11,885 nt of DNA, taken from positions 1 through 11,885 of the forward strand of contig DATBIS010000120.1 of NCBI GenBank assembly GCA_036556805.1, read 5' to 3'. The notes beneath the pieces were generated by a model, which was given only the letters and a program-made list of their open reading frames with translations, was not told the origin of the DNA and made no database searches. Below, in pieces: positions 1 to 6,209 of the stretch; the first letter of the stretch is position 1, and every line of letters begins with the position of its first letter. The position numbers were made by a program, and so were the translations under genes. The DNA is from DATBIS01 sp036556805. Lineage in GTDB: Bacteria > Actinomycetota > UBA4738 > HRBIN12.

Positions 1-72
1 GGCATGGACCGCGAGGTGATGCGGCGCGCGACTCGCCTGTTCGCGAACGAGGTCATCCCGCAGTTGGTCTGA
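1..72 (+). CDS. C-terminal fragment of a protein, possibly LLM-class flavin-dependent oxidoreductase
   Basis: The first 24 codons of the window are open in frame 1 and stop at TGA 70-72. The visible tail ends FANEVIPQLV, and the gene starts outside the window. A C-terminal helix with an F-A-x-E-V-I/M-P pattern followed by a few hydrophobic residues is common at the end of luciferase-like (LLM class) flavin-dependent oxidoreductases of Actinomycetota, so this is my best guess. Twenty-three residues are too few for a firm family call. A GC-rich inverted repeat begins 8 nt after the stop, which fits the end of a transcription unit. Other alpha/beta proteins can end in a similar helix. Confidence 0.45.
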   Translation, partial: GMDREVMRRATRLFANEVIPQLV

Positions 73-79
73 CGTGGGT

Positions 80-101
80 CCGGCGGACGTCGAGCCGCCG
101 G
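80..101 (+). terminator. GC-rich inverted repeat, candidate transcription terminator
   Basis: A perfect 7-bp inverted repeat, CCGGCGG (80-86) and CCGCCGG (95-101), encloses an 8-nt loop. It lies just after the stop codon of the first gene and before the tRNA-Ser gene. There is no T-tract after the stem (the following bases are cgaaaac), so it is not a classical intrinsic terminator. Hairpins without a U-tract are common at gene ends in high-GC actinobacteria, and position is the main argument. It could also be a chance GC-rich palindrome. Confidence 0.4.
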
Positions 102-125
102 CGAAAACAGGGCGCGGTCGAGGGG

Positions 126-131
126 TAGCCT
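126..131 (+). promoter_or_regulatory. Candidate -10 element (TAGCCT) of the tRNA-Ser gene
   Basis: TAGCCT fits the TANNNT -10 pattern and ends 6 nt before the first base of the mature tRNA. Transcription would begin about at the mature 5' end, leaving little or no 5' leader for RNase P to remove. A poor -35 candidate (gaaaac, 103-108) lies 17 nt upstream. No experiment supports this; the call rests on sequence and spacing, and the same arrangement occurs before three protein genes in the window. Confidence 0.4.
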
Positions 132-137
132 TGTCAC

Positions 138-224
138 GGGAGGATGGCCGAGCGGACGAAGGCGACGGTCTTGAAAACCGTTTGGGGTGCAAGTCCCACG
201 TGGGTTCGAATCCCACTCCTCCCG
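138..224 (+). tRNA. tRNA-Ser (anticodon UGA)
   Basis: An 87-nt class II tRNA. The acceptor stem is GGGAGGA (138-144) paired with TCCTCCC (217-223), with G discriminator at 224. The anticodon stem ACGGT/ACCGT (165-169 and 177-181) encloses the loop CTTGAAA, giving anticodon TGA (172-174), which reads UCA and related serine codons. The long variable arm (182-199) can form a short hairpin and is typical of tRNA-Ser. The T arm is GTGGG-TTCGAAT-CCCAC (200-216). The bases after the discriminator are CAA, so CCA is not encoded and must be added after transcription, as is usual in many actinobacteria. The gene borders a low-coding, lower-GC stretch, and tRNA-Ser genes are frequent targets of tyrosine-recombinase integration. 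Confidence 0.97.
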
Positions 225-279
225 CAAGAATCTGCGTGTTTTCGCTGGTAAGAGGCCCCTTCAAGCTCTCGTCGATTGA

Positions 280-659
280 CGTCGTTCCGCGTCGTTCCGC
301 GAAACTGGCCGACGCAACGTCCGCGTCGCTTTCGCGTCGGCTAACCGGCTTTCCAGTCCAGGGAACTCATGGCCGAGTCTTGAGGACTGCGCTCGGATGC
401 TCCGGTCGATCGTGGTGGACGAGGCCGCGCCGATCCGCTCTCGCATCCACGCAGCCGAGGTCCTCGATGGACCGCGTCTCGGCCGGCCGCGCGAGTCGAT
501 GGTGTGGACTTCGCGAACAGGGCCGAACCGGCACCTTGGCAGCGCATGATGGCCGAGGCCATCGTCGGCAACCTCCAGCAGGCGATCGACCCCGACGCCG
601 AGTTGATCATCGAGAGTGAGGTAGTCGAGGAGCCGTCCGAGGCGAGCGGCGAGGTCTAG
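280..659 (+). pseudogene. Frameshifted coding remnant, possibly from a phage or integrated element
   Basis: No single frame gives a convincing gene, but two adjacent frames look like pieces of one protein. Frame 1 is open from 280 to the TGA at 547-549 and includes a protein-like stretch around 376-490 (LEDCARMLRS, then IRSRIHAAEVLDG). Frame 3 then becomes convincing from about 504 to the TAG at 657-659, reading RAEPAPWQRMMAEAIVGNLQ and an acidic tail ending EEPSEASGEV. An ATG at 369 is followed by four codons and a stop, as if one base had been lost or gained. The order helical region, AA-rich helix, GRP-like segment, acidic tail recalls small terminase-like phage proteins, but this is a weak resemblance and no family is claimed. 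An alternative is an intact small protein starting at GTG 504 or ATG 546, though neither has a clear ribosome site. Confidence 0.3.
281..300 (+). repeat. 10-bp perfect tandem duplication
   Basis: GTCGTTCCGC occurs twice head to tail (281-290 and 291-300), about 60 bp after the tRNA-Ser 3' end, in non-coding or decayed sequence. It is short and could be a replication-slippage product. It does not match the tRNA 3' end, so it is not an obvious att copy. Confidence 0.6.
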
Positions 660-689
660 CGAACGGTTCGGAGGACCGACCGTTCAAGC

Positions 690-782
690 CTGTCTACCTG
701 CCTGAACCGGTGTAGCCGACGCTCAGCCGCACGCAAGTGCCGCTTCTGCGGTTACGTGTTCGAAGCCGTCAACGCTTCGTAG
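690..782 (+). pseudogene. Fragment with paired cysteines, possible zinc-ribbon relic
   Basis: Frame 3 between the TAG at 657-659 and the TAG at 780-782 contains CLNRC and, 11 residues later, CRFCGYVFEA. The second half has the C-x2-C-G-Y pattern seen in many small zinc ribbons. There is no ATG, GTG or TTG in frame between the two stops, so this cannot be an independent gene as it stands. It follows the preceding remnant in the same frame after one stop codon, so the two could be parts of one decayed gene. Short cysteine pairs arise easily by chance in GC-rich DNA, hence low confidence. Confidence 0.2.
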
Positions 783-860
783 AAGTCACCGCCGGGCGGC
801 GCCTCTCGGAGGGCTCCGGGCCGACAGCGGCAGTCGGCGCTGGGCGCCAAGGCCCGGCGA

Positions 861-1499
861 CTACTGAATGATGATCGTACTTGCGATGCGAATGAGATCG
901 TCGAGACTCTCGCCACCTGAGATCTGCACCTCGACACCGGGCAGAAAGAAGCGCAGGAACGCGGCGTTTGCTTGGCCCGCGTCGTCGGGCGAGTGAGCTT
1001 CGACGACCAATGCCGTTACTCCGTCGATTCGTTCGAGCGACTTGCCCTCAATCGGATCCAACTTGAGATCCCGCTTGAGATCTGCAACAGGGTCGTCGCC
1101 CGACCAGCGAGCCTCGAACACCTCGATGTACTTCTGGCGTAGGCGCGAAGTAGGCTCTCCCGGCGACGGGAAGTCCAAGGCAAGCTGGTCTGTCGGGAAG
1201 AGATAAAGAGCAGTCATATTAGCGGGGTTCGCTAGGGCATCGTTCGGGACCAGGATCGAAAAGGGCAGCTGCCGCTGGGCACCCTCAAGAGTCGTCTTCC
1301 ATTGCTCGGGGTAGGTGGGCTGGTCCGGATCGGCGTGCAGTCCCTCACCGAGCGCGTCTACATCCGGAGACGGCGGGGACGTTTGATCGCCCGGCAAGAC
1401 GACGACCCTGGGCGGCGTGTCGGTTGCGATGACCCCAGCAACAAGGACGCCGATCACCGTCAGACCCAAGGCTCCCGCAACAAGGGCGCTGCGCTTCAA
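861..1499 (-). CDS. Membrane-anchored (or exported) protein of unknown function
   Basis: The start chosen is TTG at 1497-1499, because GGAGG (1506-1510 on the minus strand) sits 6 nt upstream. A TTG at 1515-1517 is open in the same frame but would place that Shine-Dalgarno inside the gene. The product is 212 residues. The first residues are K/R-rich, followed by one hydrophobic segment (about 4-23: ALVAGALGLTVIGVLVAGVI), a Pro/Ser/Asp-rich linker, and an extracytoplasmic domain of roughly 150 residues ending ESLDDLIRIAST. The pattern PF-x-I-x-x-P near the domain start and an L-x-x-L-I-x-I-A segment at the end resemble DUF4367/DUF4245-like extracytoplasmic domains. This is a resemblance by eye only. 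A candidate -10 (TAGGCT, 1518-1523, minus) lies upstream. GC in hand-counted lines is about 52-62%, clearly below the ligase gene, which suggests a different origin. It stands alone between decayed sequences and points away from the ligase. Confidence 0.7.
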   Translation of the reverse strand: MKRSALVAGALGLTVIGVLVAGVIATDTPPRVVVLPGDQTSPPSPDVDALGEGLHADPDQPTYPEQWKTTLEGAQRQLPFSILVPNDALANPANMTALYLFPTDQLALDFPSPGEPTSRLRQKYIEVFEARWSGDDPVADLKRDLKLDPIEGKSLERIDGVTALVVEAHSPDDAGQANAAFLRFFLPGVEVQISGGESLDDLIRIASTIIIQ

Positions 1500-1523
1500 G
1501 GATCGCCTCCCGCCCAAAGCCTA

Positions 1524-1847
1524 CGCTCACGTCTGCGCTACTTCTAGGCCAAGTGAGACGCCCCCTGTCACCACCCCCACCCGCAGTGCCTATCGCGATT
1601 CCCGCTCGCAAGCTATCGTCAATCTCATTGACTAGTTCCGGCGGAGCTGCCGCTCCCTTCCATGAAAGCAGTGTTGATGGCTAGATCGCAACGTCTCAAT
1701 CCGTCGTCGGTCCTCGTGTACTGCGTCTGCGGGCTCTGCACATGGCCATCCTCCGCCGCTGCTTGTGCGGTGTGCAAGCGGAGGCCCCTTTGTCGACAGA
1801 TGTTCACCGTGCCACCAGTCATCTCAGGAGCGGGACGACACTGGCGC
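1524..1847. other. Intergenic region with no convincing gene
   Basis: This stretch separates the divergent membrane-protein gene and the DNA ligase gene. It probably carries both promoters. Frame 3 on the + strand from ATG 1662 includes a Cys-rich segment (YCVCGLCTWPSS, then ACAVCKRRPLC) that has no stop before running into the ligase in the wrong frame. The ligase frame itself continues upstream with a C-x2-C segment (DRCSPCHQSS, about 1792-1821). A frameshift near 1785-1795 would join these into one four-cysteine-pair peptide, so a broken zinc-finger gene is possible. No RNA gene, att-like copy of the tRNA end, or CRISPR-like repeat is visible. Confidence 0.5.
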
Positions 1848-1865
1848 TACGCTGAGCCGAGGAGG
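1848..1865 (+). promoter_or_regulatory. Candidate -10 element and Shine-Dalgarno of the ligase gene
   Basis: TACGCT (1848-1853) fits TANNNT. It is followed by a strong Shine-Dalgarno GAGGAGG (1859-1865) with a 7-nt spacer to ATG 1873. The Shine-Dalgarno decides the start: the ligase frame is open further upstream to an ATG at 1765, but that extension has no homology-like features and no good ribosome site. The -10 is a pattern match only, and no matching -35 is seen. Confidence 0.5.
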
Positions 1866-1872
1866 CACGCGG

Positions 1873-3420
1873 ATGCTGTTCGAGGAGATCGCGCACACGT
1901 CGGCCGACGTTGCGGTGACGTCTTCCAGGCTCAAGAAGATCGAGCGGTTGTCGTCATGCCTCGCGGCCCTCCGCCCCGACGAGGTGCCCGTCGCGGTCGC
2001 GTACCTCTCTGGGGCGCTGCCCCATGGCTCGATCGGGGTGGGCTGGGCGTCGGTTCGCGACATGCCTCGGCCGGTGAAACAGGCGAGGATCGAGCTCCTC
2101 GAGGTCGACGCAACCCTTCGCCGGGTCGGCGAGATGACCGGCGCCGGCTCCCAGGCGGCCCGGCGGTCGGAGCTCACCTCGTTGTTCGAACGGATGACTG
2201 AGGCCGAGCAGGGCTTCATGAGAGACCTCCTCACGGGCGGCATCCGCCAGGGCGCGCTGGAGAGCATCATGGTCGACGCGGTCGCACGTGCGGCGAACGC
2301 GCCCGTGGCGAAGGTCCGGCGGGCGGCGATGGTCGCGGGAGACCTGGGGGCCGTGGCGGCCTCCGTGCTCGGGGGCGGCGAGAACGCCCTCGAGGAATTC
2401 CGCCTCCAGGTCCTCACGCCGCTGCAGCCGATGCTCGCGCAGTCGGCGAACGACGTGCGCGAGGCCATGGAGCGCATCCGGCCTGCGTCGGTCGAGTGGA
2501 AGCTCGACGGCGCGAGGATCCAGGTCCACCGCATGGACGACGAGGTGCGCCTCTTCACCCGCAACCTCGCCGATGTGAGCGCGAGAGCGCCGGAGATCCT
2601 GGAGGCGGTCAGGCGCCTGTCGATCCGGAGCGGGATCTTCGACGCCGAGGCGATCGCGCTCCGCTCCGACGGACGTCCGTATCCGTTCGCGACGTCGATG
2701 AGCCGCTTCGGGAGTCGCAGTCGTGCCGATCTCGCCGAGCTCCGCGAGGAGGTGCCGCTGTCGTGGTTCGCGTTCGACGTGCTGCATCTGGACGGCGAGG
2801 ATCTGATCGATCTGCCGTTGCGCGAGCGGATCGCGGCGATCGAACGACACCTCCCGGAGAACGCGCGCGTGCCGAGGATCGTGACCGCGGACGACGACGA
2901 GGCCGAGAGGTTCCTCGAGGACACGCTCGCGCGGGGCCACGAGGGCGTGATGGTGAAGGACCTCGAGGCGCCCTACGAGGCCGGGCGACGCGGCGCGAGC
3001 TGGCTGAAGGTCAAGCGGGCGCACACGCTCGACCTCGTGGTGCTCGCGGCCGAGTGGGGACACGGGCGGCGCCATGGATGGCTGAGCAACCTGCACCTCG
3101 GCGCGCGCGATCCGGAGACCGGCGGGTTCGTGATGCTCGGCAAGACCTTCAAGGGCATGACCGACGAGCTTCTCGCTTGGCAAACCGAGCGGCTGCAGGA
3201 GATCGCGACGCGCAGCGAGGGCATCACCGTGTACGTGCGTCCCGAGCTCGTGGTGGAGGTCGCGTTCGACGGCCTGCAGCGGAGCACCCGGTACCCGGGA
3301 GGGCTTGCGCTTCGGTTCGCGCGGATCAAGGGGTATCGGCCGGACAAGTCGGCCGACGACGCCGACACCATCGATACCGTCCGAGCGATCGCAGCCCGGT
3401 CGGGTGTGAGCGACGGCTAG
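1873..3420 (+). CDS. ligB: ATP-dependent DNA ligase (LigB-like, actinobacterial type)
   Basis: This 515-residue protein seals nicks in duplex DNA via an enzyme-adenylate intermediate and is an accessory, repair-type ligase beside the essential NAD-dependent LigA. The N-terminal DNA-binding domain covers about residues 1-180, including YLSGALPHGSIGVGWAS. The adenylation domain has motif I EWKLDGARIQ with catalytic Lys210. Downstream are motifs FTRNLADVS (Ia), FDAEAIAL (III), FAFDVLHLDGE (IIIa), EGVMVKDLEAPYEAG (IV) and SWLKVKR (V). The OB-fold C-terminus includes RYPGGLALRFARIKGYRPDK. Length and motif spacing match the archaeal/actinobacterial ligase-1-like family (about 500-520 residues). No Ku, primase or polymerase gene is adjacent, so it is not a classic LigD end-joining locus. 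The stop TAG is reused as part of the candidate promoter of the next gene. Confidence 0.95.
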   Translation: MLFEEIAHTSADVAVTSSRLKKIERLSSCLAALRPDEVPVAVAYLSGALPHGSIGVGWASVRDMPRPVKQARIELLEVDATLRRVGEMTGAGSQAARRSELTSLFERMTEAEQGFMRDLLTGGIRQGALESIMVDAVARAANAPVAKVRRAAMVAGDLGAVAASVLGGGENALEEFRLQVLTPLQPMLAQSANDVREAMERIRPASVEWKLDGARIQVHRMDDEVRLFTRNLADVSARAPEILEAVRRLSIRSGIFDAEAIALRSDGRPYPFATSMSRFGSRSRADLAELREEVPLSWFAFDVLHLDGEDLIDLPLRERIAAIERHLPENARVPRIVTADDDEAERFLEDTLARGHEGVMVKDLEAPYEAGRRGASWLKVKRAHTLDLVVLAAEWGHGRRHGWLSNLHLGARDPETGGFVMLGKTFKGMTDELLAWQTERLQEIATRSEGITVYVRPELVVEVAFDGLQRSTRYPGGLALRFARIKGYRPDKSADDADTIDTVRAIAARSGVSDG

Positions 3421-3429
3421 GATGCCGCC
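3418..3429 (+). promoter_or_regulatory. Candidate leaderless promoter: -10 TAGGAT ending 6 nt before GTG
   Basis: TAGGAT (3418-3423) fits TANNNT, and its first three bases are the stop codon of the ligase. Six bases follow, then GTG at 3430. A -10 this close places the transcription start at or next to the G of the start codon, giving a leaderless mRNA. No Shine-Dalgarno is visible upstream of the GTG. The alternative is translation by termination-reinitiation from the ligase 9 nt upstream. Confidence 0.45.
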
Positions 3430-4128
3430 GTGACCGAGGCCAGTGTCCTGCCGCTCCACGTCGCCGACGTGACGCTGCCGAGCGCGGAACACTGGCCCGA
3501 GGGGAAGCCGTTTCCGATCGTCGCGCACGCGGTACCGCATCGCGACGGCGTGTTCTTGTTCGACACCGGGATCGGCACGGGCAACGCCGAGGTCGACGAG
3601 CTCTTCTCGCCCGAGCGCCGCCCGCTCGAGGAGATGCTCGCCGCGCACGGCATCGCCATGGCCGACGTGACGGCGGTCGCGAACTGCCACCTGCACTCCG
3701 ATCACAGCGGTCAGAACGGCCTGTTCCCGGGCCGGACGATCTTCGCGCAGCGGGCGGAGTGGGCGATGGTGCACGAGCCCGACTACACGGTGCCGGAATG
3801 GATCGACGTGCCCGGCCTCTCCTACGAGCTCCTCGAGGGCGAGACCGAGGTCGGGCCCGGCCTCCGCCTGGTCCCCACCACGGGACACTCGCCCGGCCAC
3901 CAGTCGCTGCAGGTGGAGACGGCGGAGGGTACGGTCGTGATCGCCGGCCAAGCCGTGCTCACGAAGGCGGAGTGGCTCGGATCGGCGGACCCTCTCGAGA
4001 GCGGCGTGCCCAAACCGGAGGACGAGAGCCGGCAAGCCTACGAGGACTCCGTGGGGCGCCTTCGTGCCCTCGACCCCGTTCGGGTGCACTTCGTGCACGA
4101 TCCCGAGATCTGGACCCGCACCGACTAG
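3430..4128 (+). CDS. Metallo-beta-lactamase-fold hydrolase, N-acyl homoserine lactonase-like
   Basis: A 232-residue cytoplasmic protein of the MBL superfamily, full length for AiiA-like lactonases (about 230-270). It shows the strand-loop FDTGIG, the metal-binding HLHSDH (residues 87-92), GHSPGHQS with the third His ligand (H153), and a late His in HFVHDPE matching AiiA H235. The position of the bridging Asp (AiiA D191, in DASYTK) appears to be Gln here, in GQAVLTK, and the nearby catalytic-shell Tyr is Leu. A lactone or other ester-like substrate is likely, but quorum quenching cannot be inferred from sequence. GTG 3430 is the start: it is the only start near the ligase stop, and the first residues match the usual N-terminal strand. 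It follows ligB by 9 nt. It lacks the beta-CASP domain of DNA-processing MBL nucleases, so its position next to a ligase is not evidence of a repair role. Confidence 0.88.
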   Translation: MTEASVLPLHVADVTLPSAEHWPEGKPFPIVAHAVPHRDGVFLFDTGIGTGNAEVDELFSPERRPLEEMLAAHGIAMADVTAVANCHLHSDHSGQNGLFPGRTIFAQRAEWAMVHEPDYTVPEWIDVPGLSYELLEGETEVGPGLRLVPTTGHSPGHQSLQVETAEGTVVIAGQAVLTKAEWLGSADPLESGVPKPEDESRQAYEDSVGRLRALDPVRVHFVHDPEIWTRTD

Positions 4129-4175
4129 CCGCACGATTCCCCAGGTCAGGGGTCAAGAAGGCGCCGGCTCCTCCC

Positions 4176-4191
4176 GATAGTCCGAGCGGAG
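4176..4191 (+). promoter_or_regulatory. Candidate -10 (GATAGT) and Shine-Dalgarno of the histidine kinase gene
   Basis: The 71-nt gap before the kinase contains GATAGT (4176-4181) and GCGGAG (4186-4191), the latter 8 nt before ATG 4200. A -35 candidate (tcaaga, 4153-4158) is 17 nt upstream of the hexamer but matches TTGACA poorly. A weak CCCC/GGGG hairpin (4139-4152) follows the stop of the MBL gene. The Shine-Dalgarno supports the chosen start; the promoter is tentative. Confidence 0.35.
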
Positions 4192-4199
4192 TCCAACCA

Positions 4200-5735
4200 A
4201 TGTCCTACGAGTCGTCGGAGGGGAACGAGCGCATCCGCCGCGAAGCCCGCGTGGTCGGGCTTCGCACCTTCAGTACGCCCTCACTCGAGGCGGTCGAACG
4301 TCGGCGAATGCAGCTGTGGGTGCTGTCGGCGCTGCTGCTGATCTCCGTGGCCGTCGCGGTGGCCCTGCTCTCGCTCTGGCCGGTCGCGCAGCGCAGCAAC
4401 AACTGGCTCCTCTCACCGCGCGTGCTGCGCCTCTCGATCGTCTGCCTCGCCGTGGCGTTCAGCGCGTACGCGATCGAGAAGGAGATGCACCTCGGCAAGC
4501 TCGCGAGGATGCTGATGGACGAGCGCGTGCTCACCGCCGCGCTCACGAACCGTCTGCGCGAGGTCTCCTTGCTGCTCGAGGCCGGCAAGGCCATCAACGC
4601 CGTGCTCGAGGCCTCACTGGTACTCGACACGATCCTGCGGAGCGCGGTCGAGCTCCTCGGCGGCACGAGCGGCTCGGTGATGCTCATCGACGGCGACGAG
4701 CTCGTGACCGCCTGCGCGCAGGGCAACGCGTCCGCCGAGGGCCGGCGGATCAAGCTCGGCCAGGGGATCGCCGGCAGGGTCGCCGTCACGCGGGAGGCCC
4801 TGCTGATCGACGGCCGCGCGGACCCGGAAGAGTTCCCCGGACTCGTCGAGCGAGCGGACTCGCCGGACAGCGCGCTGAGCGTCCCGCTCGTGAGCCGGGA
4901 CCAGGTGCTCGGCGTCTTGAACGTGAACGCGGTGCCGGGACGGGTCTTCACCGAGTACGAGCTGCGGGCGCTGAACCTGTTCGCTGAGCAGGCCGCCGTC
5001 GCGGTGATGAACTCTCGTCTCTTCGAGGCCGAGCGTGCGCACGTGAGCGAGCTGCTCGAGCTCGATCGCATGAAGAGCGACTTCGTGGCGCTCGTGAGCC
5101 ACGAGCTGCGCACACCTATCACGTCGATCATCGCGGCCGCGGCGACGCAGCGTCGCCTGGGCATCGAGCCGCACCAGGAGGAGATGGCGCAGATCATCGA
5201 GCGGCAGGCGAGCCGGCTCCACGCGATGGTCGAGGACCTGCTCTCGCAGGCGCGACTCGAGAACGAGGGCTCGCTGCCCTCGGCGCAACCCGTCGACGTG
5301 GCGGCGCTCGCGCGGCTTTCGGCGCGCGACTTCGCCGTGAGCGGGCGCATCGTGGAGGTCGACGGTCCGGAGCGGCTCGTCACGCTCGGCGACCCGGAGG
5401 CCGTGCGGCGCGTGATCGACAACCTCGTCGAGAACGCGCACAAGTACGGTGCGCCGCCGATCCGCTTGGAGATCGAGGAGGTCGACCACCAGGTGCGGAT
5501 CTCCGTGCTCGACGCGGGCCCCGGCATCCCCGAGGCCGACCGCGAGCGCGTGTTCGAGCGCTTCCATCGCCTCGGGCACTCGCGCGACCCGGGACTCGGG
5601 CTCGGGCTCTCGATCGTGCGCGGGCTCGTACGAGCGTCCGGCGGAGAGATCCGGCTGGAAGAGGCGCCCGGGGGCGGGACGGCCGTGAGGGTCATGCTGC
5701 CGATCTACGACGAGGATCGCGAGGCGATCGGATGA
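4200..5735 (+). CDS. Membrane-attached GAF sensor histidine kinase
   Basis: A 511-residue sensor kinase. A short charged cytoplasmic N-terminus (1-38) is followed by two membrane segments (about 39-63 and 76-92) with a short extracytoplasmic loop of roughly a dozen residues, so there is no large periplasmic sensor. A linker helix leads to a GAF domain (about 118-275) with FAEQAAVAVMNSRLFEAE at its end, as in many GAF kinases. The HisKA dimerisation domain carries the phosphoacceptor His301 in SHELRTP. The HATPase domain has N-box NLVENAHKYG (408-417), DAGPGIP (438-444) and GLGLGL (465-470). All catalytic motifs are intact. The input is most likely sensed by the cytoplasmic GAF domain or within the membrane; the ligand is unknown. 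The stop overlaps the start of the response regulator (ATGA), so the two are translationally coupled. Confidence 0.93.
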   Translation: MSYESSEGNERIRREARVVGLRTFSTPSLEAVERRRMQLWVLSALLLISVAVAVALLSLWPVAQRSNNWLLSPRVLRLSIVCLAVAFSAYAIEKEMHLGKLARMLMDERVLTAALTNRLREVSLLLEAGKAINAVLEASLVLDTILRSAVELLGGTSGSVMLIDGDELVTACAQGNASAEGRRIKLGQGIAGRVAVTREALLIDGRADPEEFPGLVERADSPDSALSVPLVSRDQVLGVLNVNAVPGRVFTEYELRALNLFAEQAAVAVMNSRLFEAERAHVSELLELDRMKSDFVALVSHELRTPITSIIAAAATQRRLGIEPHQEEMAQIIERQASRLHAMVEDLLSQARLENEGSLPSAQPVDVAALARLSARDFAVSGRIVEVDGPERLVTLGDPEAVRRVIDNLVENAHKYGAPPIRLEIEEVDHQVRISVLDAGPGIPEADRERVFERFHRLGHSRDPGLGLGLSIVRGLVRASGGEIRLEEAPGGGTAVRVMLPIYDEDREAIG

Positions 5736-6181
5736 GGTCGCGCCCGCAGGTGCTGATCGTCGAGGACGAGCCGGACGTCCTGCTGATCCTCCGGTTGAAC
5801 CTCGAGGCCGCGGGCATGGACACGTCGCTCGCGGCCGACGGCGTGACCGCGCTCCGGCGGATCGAGCGCGAACGCCCCGATCTGGTCGTGCTCGACCTCA
5901 TGCTGCCGGTGCTCGACGGCTGGTCCGTCCTCGCGGAGCTGTGCAGCCGCGGCGACGTGCCGCCCGTGATCGTGTGCAGCGCGAAACGAGCGCCCCGCGA
6001 CGTCGCGCGCGCCGAGGAGCTCGGCGCGGTGGCGTTCGTGACGAAGCCGTTCGACGTCTCGGTGCTCGTGGGCACGATCACCGACGTGCTGGTCGGCTCC
6101 GGATGGCACCCGGAGGTCGAGCTCGGGCCGACGCCCGTGCCGCTCGACCTCGAGGGTCTCGAGGGTCTCGAGCCGGCGTGA
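5732..6181 (+). CDS. Single-domain response regulator (REC only)
   Basis: A 149-residue receiver-domain protein, cognate of the kinase upstream by 4-nt ATGA overlap, with its own Shine-Dalgarno GAGG (5721-5724) at 7-nt spacing. The acidic pair is E11-D12, the phosphoacceptor is D55 in VVLDLMLP, the switch Ser is S83, and the conserved Lys is K105 in TKPFD. After the REC fold (about residues 1-120) there is only a short Pro/Leu/Glu-rich tail ending LEGLEGLEPA. There is no DNA-binding, enzymatic or RNA-binding output domain. It may act by protein-protein contact, as a relay intermediate, or as a phosphate sink. It precedes hemE by 40 nt on the same strand, but a regulatory link to heme synthesis is not shown by the sequence. 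Confidence 0.93.
   Translation: MRSRPQVLIVEDEPDVLLILRLNLEAAGMDTSLAADGVTALRRIERERPDLVVLDLMLPVLDGWSVLAELCSRGDVPPVIVCSAKRAPRDVARAEELGAVAFVTKPFDVSVLVGTITDVLVGSGWHPEVELGPTPVPLDLEGLEGLEPA
6149..6172 (+). repeat. In-frame 9-bp tandem repeat encoding Leu-Glu-Gly
   Basis: The unit CTCGAGGGT is repeated 2.7 times at the 3' end of the response regulator gene and encodes LEG-LEG-LE (residues 140-147). It is likely a slippage product in a disordered tail. Copy number may vary among relatives. Confidence 0.8.
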
Positions 6182-6209
6182 GCCGGTCCTCCGGGCCGGG
6201 CGACGCCCG

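Noticed and set aside
281..300. CRISPR or att repeat
   Set aside because: Only two adjacent 10-bp units without spacers, and no match to the tRNA end.
74..619. Open + strand frame of 181 codons across the tRNA-Ser
   Set aside because: It runs straight through the tRNA gene and reads as Arg-rich, low-complexity protein without domain features. It is a shadow frame in GC-rich DNA.
841..927. Plus-strand frame ending GAKARRLLNDDRT... IVETLAT opposite the minus-strand gene
   Set aside because: It looks protein-like for about 25 residues but lies antisense to the 3' end of a gene with a clear Shine-Dalgarno, signal anchor and stop. It has no start or context.
225..1870. Active integrative element
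   Set aside because: No integrase, relaxase, transposase or excisionase and no second copy of the tRNA 3' end were found. Only a decayed remnant can be argued.
1873..4128. DNA repair pair: ligase plus MBL nuclease
   Set aside because: Ligases are sometimes next to MBL-fold exonucleases, but this MBL protein is short, lacks a beta-CASP domain and resembles lactonases. The neighbourhood alone does not support a nuclease.
1954..4134. Long minus-strand open frame (726 codons) opposite ligB and the MBL gene
   Set aside because: It is rich in Arg, Ala, Leu and His with no recognisable domain and lies antisense to two clear genes. Long antisense frames are expected at this GC.
4139..4152. CCCC-AGGTCA-GGGG hairpin as a terminator or operator
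   Set aside because: Only four base pairs and no T-tract; too weak to call by itself.
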